From positions 1-23,389 of the forward strand of contig CAJXAG010000013.1 of NCBI GenBank assembly GCA_913050645.1: DNA of 23,389 nucleotides, written 5' to 3'. Below, piece after piece: positions 13,803 to 20,122 of this stretch. The translations under genes and the position numbers were made by a program. How positions within the stretch are numbered: position 1 is the first letter of the stretch; the number at the start of each line of letters is the position of its first letter. Under the pieces are notes generated by a model. It was not told where the DNA came from and made no database searches. It worked only from the letters and a program-made list of their open reading frames with translations. Origin of the DNA: an uncultured bacterium (GTDB lineage Bacteria > Patescibacteriota > Minisyncoccia > Phycocordibacterales > UBA918).

Positions 13803-15827
13803 ATGCGAGAGGTTTCGATAACTAACAAGAGTATTGATCGTGTTGGTTTACCAAAGGATTATAGAGCTGCAATTTGTCAGTATCTATGGAATGGTTTCGA
13901 GGCGGGTGCAACTGAAATCAATGTAAACTATAAAATAAACAAAATTGGTGCTCTAGAGCGTTTTACTGTAGAAGATAACGGTGCTGGAATAAATCACGAG
14001 GAGTTACCGCAAACTTTTGGGGTGCTACTTGATTCACAGAAGAAAAATAGAAAAGAGCTTTCTGCTATACATGGTGGGAAAGGTGTTGGTCGACTTTCAT
14101 TTGGAGTTTTTGCTGCGGGAGCTGAGTGGCATTCTGTATATGAGGTAGATAAAAAGAAGTATAGTCATGTCGTAGCAATAGAAGAGGATCAAAAAAATGG
14201 TTACGATATTATCCAAAAACCAAAAGAAACTAATTCTAAAACTGGTACAAAAGTTAAGTTTCTGGGAGTTAGTTCTATTACAGGTGAAGATCTTGAGTCG
14301 GAGAAATTTAAGGAGTATCTTAGGTACGAATTTTGCTGGTTTCTTTTTCTCAACAAAGCAAATGGTTTTAAATTAAAAATAAATGGCAATGAGCTTGAAT
14401 ACGAATCGGTTATAGCAGATTCGGAATCGAATGTGGTAACGGTCACAAAGGGCGATGATTCAGCAATGTTTACCTATACTTATCTTCGCTGGAAGGGAAA
14501 AGTAAGTGAAGACTCCTATTATCACTACTTATCCAGCGGTTTGAGTGAGAGTTATCGAATGCATACTTCTTTTAATAAATCTGGAGGTGGTGCATACGGC
14601 TTTACACATAGTGTATATGTTGAAAGCGATTTTTTTGATGATTTTTATTATGTAGATAATAAAGACTCTAAACAGCCAAGTATCCTTGAAAAGAAAAATC
14701 AGAATAATCCCTTGTTCCGAGAATTGAACAAAGAGCTAAATAAGGTTCTCACCCAAAAGCGAAAAGAATTTTATCGTTCTAGTGCAGATCAAATTGTTAG
14801 CGACTTTGAAGAAAAGGATGTATTTCCCGTTTTTGAGAATAATAAGTACGAACAGGCACGAAAAAAGGATTTGGAACAGGTTGTTAAAGAAATATATGTG
14901 GTAGAGCCATTAATTTTTGTTAATTTAAAACCTCAACAAGAAAAAGCCATACTTGGGATGTTGAATCTGCTTTTGGATACCGACGAGCGAGAAAACTTAC
15001 TAATAATTATTGATAGCATTGTCGGTGACTTGAAAAAAGATGAGCGTGAACAGATTGCAAACATACTCAAGAAGACAACCTTTTCAAACATAGTCCGTAC
15101 ACTGAAACTAATTGAGTCTCGGTATGAATGTGTTGAGGTCTTAAAAACCTTAGTTTTTGACCTAAAGAAATTTACAACTGAACGAGATCACATTCAGAAA
15201 GTTATTGAGGCGAACTACTGGCTATTTGGTGAGCAATTTAGGCTGGTAAGTGCAGATCAGACTTTTGAAGTGATGTTAAACAACTATCTTGCTCTTACTG
15301 ACGACGGTGAAATATTGAAGAGTAATATGATTGTGAGTGACAAAGAGGCAAAGAGAAGGCCAGATATATTTTTATGTCGGAAGAAGGTGGTTCCCAGTGA
15401 TGATATGAGTGATGAGATAGAGCAGAATATTTTGGTCGAATTAAAAAGACCAGAGGTAACAATTGGGACAAAGCAGTACAGGCAGATTGAAGATTATATG
15501 AATTACATAATGAATCATGAGCAATTCAATACTCAGCTCCAAGACTGGAAGTTCTTTATAGTTGGAAATGAGCTTGCACCTGAGATTAAAGAAAAGTACG
15601 ATTCTTTTAAAGAAAAAGGTAAGCGTTTTCTAGTTAATCACATTGGCCGTTTGGAAATATATGCAATGACCTGGGCTGATCTTTTTAAATACTTTGAGAT
15701 TCAACATAAGTATCTATTTGAAAAGCTCTCCTTTGATAAAAATGCTTTAAAAGAAGAACTAGATTTGAAAGGAATAGATTTGAGTAAAGAGTCTTCTACC
15801 AAACTTACTCAATCAATAGTTGAATAA
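13803..15827 (+). CDS. GHKL (HSP90-like) ATPase fused to a PD-(D/E)XK-like nuclease
   Basis: 674 residues, single-gene cargo and likely antiphage effector. N-terminal ATPase: N box with N30 and E33 (YLWNGFEAGAT), G1 DNGAG (58-62), G2 HGGKGVGRLSFG (90-101), then TGTKVKF (147-153), the MORC/MutL/HSP90-type Bergerat fold. The middle (about 160-455) is helical and charged, with a central stretch rich in Lys/Glu. C-terminal part: ERDHIQKVIEANYWLFGE (460-477), then RRPDIF with D521, and VELKRP with E546/K548 plus Q558, the D...ExK signature, resembling Shedu/DUF4263-type nucleases. All motifs look intact. By analogy ATP binding or dimerisation would gate DNA cutting. The substrate and trigger are unknown; a role in stabilising the element is possible instead. 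Confidence 0.85.
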   Translation: MREVSITNKSIDRVGLPKDYRAAICQYLWNGFEAGATEINVNYKINKIGALERFTVEDNGAGINHEELPQTFGVLLDSQKKNRKELSAIHGGKGVGRLSFGVFAAGAEWHSVYEVDKKKYSHVVAIEEDQKNGYDIIQKPKETNSKTGTKVKFLGVSSITGEDLESEKFKEYLRYEFCWFLFLNKANGFKLKINGNELEYESVIADSESNVVTVTKGDDSAMFTYTYLRWKGKVSEDSYYHYLSSGLSESYRMHTSFNKSGGGAYGFTHSVYVESDFFDDFYYVDNKDSKQPSILEKKNQNNPLFRELNKELNKVLTQKRKEFYRSSADQIVSDFEEKDVFPVFENNKYEQARKKDLEQVVKEIYVVEPLIFVNLKPQQEKAILGMLNLLLDTDERENLLIIIDSIVGDLKKDEREQIANILKKTTFSNIVRTLKLIESRYECVEVLKTLVFDLKKFTTERDHIQKVIEANYWLFGEQFRLVSADQTFEVMLNNYLALTDDGEILKSNMIVSDKEAKRRPDIFLCRKKVVPSDDMSDEIEQNILVELKRPEVTIGTKQYRQIEDYMNYIMNHEQFNTQLQDWKFFIVGNELAPEIKEKYDSFKEKGKRFLVNHIGRLEIYAMTWADLFKYFEIQHKYLFEKLSFDKNALKEELDLKGIDLSKESSTKLTQSIVE

Positions 15828-15926
15828 TGTAGGTGGTTATCTGTTGTCTTTTACATATCATAAATTGTGAGAGTGGTATTTATACATAGGACAAAAGCAT
15901 AATGTCCCCATACCCCCCCCGTGCGG

Positions 15927-15932
15927 TATACT
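15927..15932 (+). promoter_or_regulatory. -10 box of the 15939 gene, leaderless
   Basis: TATACT ends six bases before ATG 15939. Immediately upstream is a run of eight C (15913-15920) in the expected -35/-10 spacer; no good -35 box is seen. Confidence 0.45.
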
Positions 15933-15938
15933 GAATTT

Positions 15939-16181
15939 ATGAAGAAACAAACAAACAAGGCTGTTGTTTTTGTTAAAACTTATTATCTGGACATTGCTTT
16001 TCAGATTGCTGTTTTTATAATCCTTCAGCGTTTACTTGAAGAGTGTCGTCTTGCTGTTGGATGGGGGCGTGCAGATACTCTTTGCGAGACTGACTACACT
16101 TTAATAACTGGTATCCTAATAATTTCCGTTGTGCTTAATACTGCACTACGTAAGTATTTGAAGAATAAGAAAAGTAACTAA
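15939..16181 (+). CDS. Small two-TM membrane protein
   Basis: 80 residues from ATG 15939 (a GTG at 15921 would add six residues upstream of the -10 box, so it is rejected). Basic N-terminus, TM about 16-34 (LDIAFQIAVFIILQRLLEE), two cysteines in a short loop, TM about 55-71 (LITGILIISVVLNTALR), then a Lys-rich end. Last gene of the element before its right end. Not recognised. Confidence 0.65.
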   Translation: MKKQTNKAVVFVKTYYLDIAFQIAVFIILQRLLEECRLAVGWGRADTLCETDYTLITGILIISVVLNTALRKYLKNKKSN

Positions 16182-16240
16182 AACTGCATTGTTTTGAGGT
16201 CTTCTAGTAATTGATTCCAATGTTGTCGTATCTCTGCAAC

Positions 16241-16282
16241 AACAATAAGAAAACGTCCCTTTTGGGACGTTTTCTTATTGTT
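16241..16282 (+). terminator. Terminator at the right end of the element
   Basis: Perfect 19-bp stem 16241-16259/16264-16282, TTTT loop, with ACGTCCC/GGGACGT at the top and TTTTCTTATTGTT in the right arm. Works in both directions. Confidence 0.9.
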
Positions 16283-16297
16283 TGGCTGCGGAGGTCA

Positions 16298-16434
16298 GAA
16301 CGTGCCTTGAGGCACGTTCGTCGGAATCGAACGAGCGCAGCGATGTCGTTAGACGAGCGAGCTGGGGTCGAACGTACTTAGTATAATCAAAGCGAAGCGC
16401 ATGATTATGCTTAGTAACGTGTGACTCGATTCCG
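16298..16434 (+). repeat. Structured repeat family 2, copy D1, at attR
   Basis: 9-bp hairpin GAACGTGCC-TTGA-GGCACGTTC (16298-16319), two bases, then a 113-nt unit (16322-16434). Its outer arms CGGAATCGA (16322-16330) and TCGATTCCG (16426-16434) are complementary, and the right arm is the tRNA-fMet T-arm sequence of attR. Interior: AGACGAG (16351-16357), GCTGGGGTCGA (16361-16371), stem ATAATCA/TGATTAT (16383-16389/16402-16408) with a 12-nt loop containing GAAGCG, direct repeats CTTAGTA on both sides, then GTGAC before the core. Copy D2 at 19902 has the same plan and identical 113-nt length. Confidence 0.7.
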
Positions 16435-16447
16435 GGCCCCGCAACAA
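16426..16447 (+). repeat. attR: right copy of the 22-bp tRNA-fMet repeat
   Basis: Identical to 8885-8906. It is only a partial tRNA end (from the T loop on), not a functional tRNA. What follows, from 16448, is the original downstream flank with the tRNA terminator. Confidence 0.85.
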
Positions 16448-16449
16448 CA

Positions 16450-16491
16450 AAACAAAAAGCGCACGAAGTACACTTCGTGCGCTTTTTGTTT
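16450..16491 (+). terminator. Original tRNA-fMet terminator
   Basis: 20-bp stem 16450-16469/16472-16491, with AAACAAAAAGCG and CGCTTTTTGTTT at the base. It starts three bases after attR, which is where a tRNA terminator belongs in the uninterrupted locus. Confidence 0.85.
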
Positions 16492-16511
16492 CATGTTATA
16501 AATATCCCTAT

Positions 16512-17192
16512 ATGCAATGTGTAATTTTAGCTGCGGGGAAGGGGTCACGCCTCGCACCACTTACAGATGAAAAGCCAAAACCATTAGTAGAGGTGTGTGG
16601 CAAACCACTGTTGGATCATATCGTAGAAGCACTCCCAACAGCGATTACGGAACTTATTATTGTTACCGGATACAAAGGGGAGATGATTCGTGAATACTGC
16701 GGAGAAAATTTTCACGGACGTCCAGTGAAGTACGTAGAGCAAACAGAAATCAACGGTCCCGCAAAAGCGCTCTGGCTTTGCGAAGAAATGATTAACGGTC
16801 GCTTCCTCTTCATGTTTGCAGACGATATCCATGGTGCAGACGATTTAGCACGTGCGGTGTCGTTTAGTCGATCCATCCTTGCAACTACCAGTGATCATCC
16901 TGAACGTTTTGGAGTACTTGTGCGCAACCCTGACGGAACGATTGCAAAGATGGTTGAAAAGCCAGAGTTTCCACCTTCAAACTTGGTGGCGACAGGGCCA
17001 ATGGTGCTTGATAAAAATATATTTGACTACAAGCCTGAGGCACCGATCAATGATGAATACTTTATGCCTGAGGTGATTATGCGCTACAAGGAAGCGTATC
17101 CTATCGCAGTAGTTGAGGAAGATCTCTGGATTGCGATTGGATACCCGGAAGATGTAGAGTATGCAGAGAAGGTTATTTGTCCGAGTGTCTAA
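16512..17192 (+). CDS. Sugar-1-phosphate nucleotidyltransferase, copy 1
   Basis: 226 residues; a single GT-A-like nucleotidyltransferase domain without the left-handed beta-helix found in longer relatives. Makes NDP-sugars from NTP and a sugar 1-phosphate for surface polysaccharides. Seen: LAAGKGSRLAPLTDEKPKPL at 6-25 (G-x-G-x-R plus the PKPL lysine), FADDIHG around residue 102 as the metal-binding Asp position, VEKP for sugar binding, and GYPEDVEYAEKV at the end. Which NTP and sugar cannot be told. It is followed after 20 bases by a close paralogue, so the pair arose by tandem duplication. Confidence 0.88.
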   Translation: MQCVILAAGKGSRLAPLTDEKPKPLVEVCGKPLLDHIVEALPTAITELIIVTGYKGEMIREYCGENFHGRPVKYVEQTEINGPAKALWLCEEMINGRFLFMFADDIHGADDLARAVSFSRSILATTSDHPERFGVLVRNPDGTIAKMVEKPEFPPSNLVATGPMVLDKNIFDYKPEAPINDEYFMPEVIMRYKEAYPIAVVEEDLWIAIGYPEDVEYAEKVICPSV

Positions 17193-17212
17193 GCTAATTT
17201 CATCAATCAACT

Positions 17213-17899
17213 ATGCAATGTGTCATTATTTGTGCAGGAAAGGGGACGCGTATGCTCCCGCTTACAGAGAGTACGCCGAAACCACTGATTGAAGTGTGTG
17301 GTAAGCCTATTTTGCAACATGTTGTTGAGGCACTTCCTGAAGAAGTGACAGAACTCGTGCTGGTTGTTGGATATCTACAAGAGCAGATTCGTACACACTG
17401 TGGGGAGACATATCTTGGGAAAAAAGTAACATACGTTGAGCAAGAAAATTTCTCTGGTGGTACTGGCGATGCGCTGCTGTGCGCGAAGGGGGTACTGACA
17501 GATCGTTTTCTTTTTATGTACGCTGACGATATTCATGGAGCCGCGGCATTGAAAGAGGCAGTGCAACATGAGCACGCGATTCTTGCAACACATTCGGAAT
17601 CGCCGGAGCACTTTGGGGTATTGATACAAAATGAAGACGGTACACTACAGGGTATTATTGAAAAACCAAAAGACCCACCGTCAAATTTCATCAACATTGG
17701 TGGATTTGTGCTCGATACACATATTTTTGAATATACCGTTGCGGTTTCAGAGGAACATGGTGAGCTTCTTGTGACTGATATGTTTACACAGTATGCACAA
17801 GACTACCCAGTGGATGTAGTCCCACAGGATCTCTGGATTCCGGTGGGGAAGCCTGAGGATATAGAAAAAGCGGAGGTGGTACTCTGTCCAGAAAAATAA
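17213..17899 (+). CDS. Sugar-1-phosphate nucleotidyltransferase, copy 2
   Basis: 228 residues, collinear with the gene before it and close in sequence: ICAGKGTRMLPLTESTPKPL at 6-25, YADDIHG, IEKP, GKPEDIEKAEVVLCP. Differences: SGGTGDALLCAK replaces the NGPAKALWLCEE stretch near the sugar site, and the C-terminal half (GELLVTDMFTQY) differs most. The first half is the better conserved. Same expected reaction; diverged specificity or heteromer formation is possible. It stands at the end of the pair; no terminator seen before 17925. Confidence 0.88.
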   Translation: MQCVIICAGKGTRMLPLTESTPKPLIEVCGKPILQHVVEALPEEVTELVLVVGYLQEQIRTHCGETYLGKKVTYVEQENFSGGTGDALLCAKGVLTDRFLFMYADDIHGAAALKEAVQHEHAILATHSESPEHFGVLIQNEDGTLQGIIEKPKDPPSNFINIGGFVLDTHIFEYTVAVSEEHGELLVTDMFTQYAQDYPVDVVPQDLWIPVGKPEDIEKAEVVLCPEK

Positions 17900-17924
17900 T
17901 AGATATATTACCATAGTTTTGTGG

Positions 17925-17930
17925 TAATAT
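17925..17930 (+). promoter_or_regulatory. -10 box of the 17937 gene, leaderless
   Basis: TAATAT ends six bases before ATG 17937. It is part of a partial inverted repeat ATATATTACCATAG / TGGTAATATAT (about 17903-17932), which could serve as an operator for the HTH protein it precedes. Confidence 0.45.
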
Positions 17931-17936
17931 ATCTGT

Positions 17937-18617
17937 ATGGCTAAGTTCGAAAAAAGAACAGAGGCGCACAAGCTCCGATGTTCCGGAAAGAGTATAAAAG
18001 AAATCGCTGAGCGGTTAGGTGTTGCGAAAAGCACAGTAAGTTTGTGGTGTAGAGATTTGCAACTTACAAAGCAACAAGAAGAATATCTCAAAAAACGTAT
18101 GTACGAGGCAGGTCATGCTGGTCGCATGGCCGGTGCTAAAGCCATGCGGCAGCAAAAGAAGGAACGTATGATGGTGGCGAAACAAAATGCTGCCTGTTTG
18201 TTGGGTGAGATACAGGTAAGAGAGCGTTTATTCCTTGGTCTGGGATTATATTGGGGTGAAGGTGTAAAAACTGATCAAAGTACTACTGCTTTTGTTAACT
18301 CTGATTCCCGGTCTGTATATTTTATGAAGTGTTGGTTTGCAGAATTTTTTGATGTTGATGAAGGTCAATTTAATCCATATATTTTTATTGCAGAAAGCCA
18401 CAAAAACAGAGAGATGACCATTAAGAAATTTTGGGCGAAGGAGCTACGTTTGCCGGTTGAACAGTTTCGTAAATGTATATACTTAAAGCAGCAGCATAAA
18501 AAGAAGTACGAAAATCGTGAGAGTTACTACGGAACATTATCTCTGCGTATTAAAAAATCAACCAACATCAAATATCAGGTTTTGAGCATGCTAGAACAGA
18601 TGAAAGGAGGCTTTTGA
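17937..18617 (+). CDS. HTH protein with a LAGLIDADG-like C-terminal domain
   Basis: 226 residues. N-terminal HTH at about 16-40 (SGKSIKEIAERLGVAKSTVS then LWCRD), a basic linker (60-85) and a second part beginning LFLGLGLYWGEGVKTDQS (98-115), then FVNSDSRSVYFMKCWFAEFF. The G-x-YWGEG-K pattern followed by NSD is, in my recollection, frequent in CPR genomes and related to LAGLIDADG-type endonucleases, but the usual acidic LAGLIDADG residues are replaced (E of WGEG). It may be a homing-type nuclease or a DNA-binding regulator derived from one. Ends with TGA. Next gene downstream is tRNA-Met. Confidence 0.7.
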   Translation: MAKFEKRTEAHKLRCSGKSIKEIAERLGVAKSTVSLWCRDLQLTKQQEEYLKKRMYEAGHAGRMAGAKAMRQQKKERMMVAKQNAACLLGEIQVRERLFLGLGLYWGEGVKTDQSTTAFVNSDSRSVYFMKCWFAEFFDVDEGQFNPYIFIAESHKNREMTIKKFWAKELRLPVEQFRKCIYLKQQHKKKYENRESYYGTLSLRIKKSTNIKYQVLSMLEQMKGGF

Positions 18618-18663
18618 GAGGACTGGAAAAAAATAGATTATTTTGCTATGCTGTCGTTCACTT

Positions 18664-18737
18664 GCCGATGTAGCTCAGTTGGTTAGAGCGTTTCACTCAT
18701 AAAGAAAAGGTCACAGGTTCAATTCCTGTCATCGGCA
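18664..18737 (+). tRNA. tRNA-Met(CAT), elongator
   Basis: 74 nt: acceptor GCCGATG/CATCGGC, D arm GCTC/GAGC, anticodon stem TTTCA/AGAAA (closing A-A mismatch), loop CTCATAA, anticodon 18698-18700, T arm ACAGG/CCTGT, A73. Resembles elongator tRNA-Met (GGTCACAGGTTC). tRNA-Ile2 (CAT, modified by TilS) cannot be fully excluded. No CCA encoded. No intron. Confidence 0.92.
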
Positions 18738-18738
18738 C

Positions 18739-18782
18739 AAAATAACAAAACCCAAAGCGTCAGCTTTGGGTTTTGTTATTTT
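18739..18782 (+). terminator. Terminator after tRNA-Met
   Basis: 20-bp perfect stem 18739-18758/18763-18782, GTCA loop, T-rich right arm (TTTTGTTATTTT). Begins one base after the tRNA end. Confidence 0.92.
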
Positions 18783-18856
18783 GTGGGACCAAAGGCGGTT
18801 AACTGCAATAAGTATATGGTCAGTGCTATTACCTGTAATATGATAAACTTTAGACA

Positions 18857-19528
18857 GTGCCAATTAAGAAAAATATTAATAATGACTTTTTCAAAAACTG
18901 GACTCCAGAAATGGCATATGTCTTAGGATTTTTCTTTGCTGACGGTTCGTATGATGTCAATAAAAACGGTGGTGAGTATTTTAGCTTTCAAATTGTCGAT
19001 AGAGATTTGTTAGAAAAGATAAAAAAAGTAATGGACTCGGATCATAAAATATCTGTGCGCAAACGAATTAAGTTATCGGAAAGTACTCAATATAGAGTTC
19101 AAGTTGGAAGTAAGAAAATGTGTGCAGACTTACGTCGCGTGGGTGTTACAAACAGAAAAGCATACACAGCAAAGTTCCCCCATGTTCCCACCGGATATGT
19201 AGAGCATTTTATACGGGGTTACTTCGATGGTGACGGGAACGTATGGAGTGGTCTGATCCACCCACATCGCACTAAGCAGACCATGACCCTGATGACAGCG
19301 TTTACTTCGTGTTCCAGTTCTTTTCTTGAAGGTTTACAAAATACTTTGGTAGACTTAGGGATGGGTAGAGGTAGCTTGTTTAAGCGTGGAGGTGCATATA
19401 GGTTGCAATATAGTGCAAAAGACTCTATAATCTTGTTCGATCTTATGTATGGAAGGCCTGTATGTAGGGGATTGTTTCTCGAAAGAAAGAAAAAAGTCTT
19501 TGAGAAGTTTATAGAAAGTAAGAAATAA
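18857..19528 (+). CDS. LAGLIDADG homing endonuclease, free-standing
   Basis: 223 residues from a GTG start (no in-frame ATG nearby). Two LAGLIDADG motifs: YVLGFFFADG (21-30, D29) and FIRGYFDGDG (118-127, D126), so a single-chain two-domain enzyme with both metal-binding acids present. Such enzymes cut 14-30 bp sites and promote the spread of introns or of themselves. It is not inside an intron but lies between tRNA-Met and tRNA-Asp, about 1.6 kb from one intron-bearing tRNA. It might act in trans on the tRNA introns (inference). A/T-rich, unlike the neighbouring nucleotidyltransferases. Stop TAA; the gap to tRNA-Asp holds a small palindrome ATGAAAGC-AA-GCTTTCAT (19573-19590). Confidence 0.9.
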   Translation: MPIKKNINNDFFKNWTPEMAYVLGFFFADGSYDVNKNGGEYFSFQIVDRDLLEKIKKVMDSDHKISVRKRIKLSESTQYRVQVGSKKMCADLRRVGVTNRKAYTAKFPHVPTGYVEHFIRGYFDGDGNVWSGLIHPHRTKQTMTLMTAFTSCSSSFLEGLQNTLVDLGMGRGSLFKRGGAYRLQYSAKDSIILFDLMYGRPVCRGLFLERKKKVFEKFIESKK

Positions 19529-19603
19529 TTGCGGAGGTAAGAGAAAACTTTCCCCCGCTGCATTCGGACAATATGAAAGCAAGCTTTCATTTGCTCCTCA
19601 TTT

Positions 19604-19676
19604 GCGGTGGTAGCTCAATCGGTAGAGCACTCGCCTGTCACGCGAGAGGTTGCGGGTTCAAATCCCGTCCACCGCG
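19604..19676 (+). tRNA. tRNA-Asp(GTC)
   Basis: 73 nt: acceptor GCGGTGG/CCACCGC, D arm GCTC/GAGC, anticodon stem CTCGC/GCGAG, loop CTGTCAC, T arm GCGGG/CCCGT with loop TTCAAAT, discriminator G as expected for Asp. No CCA encoded. Its 3' end and trailer (19656-19683) are copied at 19827-19854. Confidence 0.95.
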
Positions 19677-19682
19677 CAGTTA

Positions 19683-19717
19683 GTAAAAACCACATCCCGA
19701 AAGAGTGTGGTTTTTAC
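19683..19717 (+). terminator. First terminator after tRNA-Asp
   Basis: 12-bp stem GTAAAAACCACA/TGTGGTTTTTAC (19683-19694/19706-19717), 11-nt loop. It lies between the real tRNA end and the second copy of that end. Confidence 0.85.
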
Positions 19718-19735
19718 GTTACGAGCGTGTGGCGG

Positions 19736-19837
19736 GAACAGTGTTACGACACTGTTCTCGAGGGATTTGAAAAGGTTGCCTAGTATTTCTGAAAGAAATA
19801 CTGACAACCTGTACTGAACATGTAATGTTCAAATCCC
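19736..19837 (+). repeat. Structured repeat family 1, copy C, ending in a tRNA-Asp T arm
   Basis: 9-bp hairpin GAACAGTGT-TACG-ACACTGTTC (19736-19757); four bases; outer arm GGGATTTGAA (19762-19771) complementary to TTCAAATCCC (19828-19837), the T-arm sequence of the tRNA-Asp copy; inside, stem AGGTT...AACCT (19773-19777/19806-19810) with AGTATTTC/GAAATACT (19782-19789/19795-19802); CTGTACT; hairpin GAACAT-GTA-ATGTTC (19816-19830). The last hairpin and the outer stem share TTC, so they exclude each other in part. AACCTGTAC and the TGTA loop match copies A and B. Confidence 0.6.
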
Positions 19838-19854
19838 GTCCACCGCGCAGTTAG
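19827..19854 (+). repeat. 28-bp copy of the tRNA-Asp 3' end
   Basis: Identical to 19656-19683 (T loop to eight bases past the acceptor). It is not a tRNA: nothing upstream folds into the 5' half. The 171 bp between equivalent points of the two copies holds a terminator plus repeat copy C, so it has the shape of a small insertion flanked by direct repeats, or of a tandem duplication. Bases 19849-19855 (GTTAGAC-like trailer) reappear as CAGTTAGA at 20032. Confidence 0.8.
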
Positions 19855-19856
19855 AC

Positions 19857-19900
19857 AAAATACAAAACCACTTCACTTCAGTGAAGTGGTTTTGTATTTT
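19857..19900 (+). terminator. Second terminator at the tRNA-Asp locus
   Basis: 20-bp perfect stem 19857-19876/19881-19900, loop TTCA, right arm ending TTTTGTATTTT. Probably the original tRNA-Asp terminator, moved away by the insertion before it. Confidence 0.9.
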
Positions 19901-19901
19901 A

Positions 19902-20039
19902 GAAAGCAAACTGCTTTGCTTTCGTGTCTAACTGCGAAGCGGAGTCATGTCGCTTGCGACAGACGAGCTGGGGTCGAGAACACTTAGTACATTCTGAGTG
20001 AAACGAAAGAATATACTTAGTGATTCGTGACCAGTTAGA
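19902..20039 (+). repeat. Structured repeat family 2, copy D2
   Basis: 9-bp hairpin GAAAGCAAA-CTGC-TTTGCTTTC (19902-19923), three bases, then a 113-nt unit (19927-20039) with complementary outer arms TCTAACTG (19927-19934) and CAGTTAGA (20032-20039); the right arm matches the tRNA-Asp trailer. Interior shares AGACGAG (19961) and GCTGGGGTCGA (19967-19977) with D1; apical stem ATTCT/AGAAT (19991-19995/20008-20012) replaces ATAATCA/TGATTAT of D1 around a 12-nt loop with GAAACG. The unit is bordered by a 19-bp direct repeat beginning TTAGAAAGC (19899-19917 and 20035-20053). Confidence 0.7.
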
Positions 20040-20078
20040 AAGCAAACTGCTTTTGTCGCTGCTTCCACTATCACCATT

Positions 20079-20109
20079 ACGTAGCTTGCTACGTAACATG
20101 CTACGTAGC
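20079..20109. promoter_or_regulatory. Triple ACGTAGC/GCTACGT palindromes before the AbrB-like gene
   Basis: ACGTAGC (20079-20085), GCTACGT (20088-20094) and the palindrome GCTACGTAGC (20100-20109) lie 14-44 bases upstream of ATG 20123; TATAGA (20112-20117) follows. A plausible operator for autoregulation by the small DNA-binding protein. Confidence 0.5.
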
Positions 20110-20122
20110 ACTATAGAGCTAT

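Larger units (their letters stand above)
8885..16447. mobile_element. 7.5-kb integrative element in tRNA-fMet
   Basis: Bounded by 22-bp direct repeats of the tRNA 3' end. It carries a large serine recombinase at the left end and its own terminator (8955-8990) behind the tRNA, while the original tRNA terminator (16450-16491) is displaced beyond the right repeat. Genes inside are visibly more A/T-rich than the flanking pilus, lig/gat and prfB genes. Contents: two small DNA-binding regulators, a frameshifted small gene, membrane and coiled-coil proteins, and a GHKL ATPase-nuclease fusion. No replication, conjugation or capsid genes are seen, so it is a genomic island rather than a phage or conjugative element. 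Confidence 0.85.

Noticed and set aside
15913..15920. C8 tract as a phase-variable promoter spacer
   Set aside because: No recognisable -35 box upstream, so spacer control cannot be argued.
16190..16290. - strand open frame ending in a plausible tail (AEIRQHWNQLLEDLKTMQF)
   Set aside because: No start codon, a stop just upstream, and it runs through a perfect terminator stem. Could be a relic, but not supportable.
19849..20039. Integron attC-like GTTAGAC/GTCTAAC pieces
   Set aside because: The matches are part of the tRNA-Asp trailer and the D2 arms; no integron integrase or cassette array.
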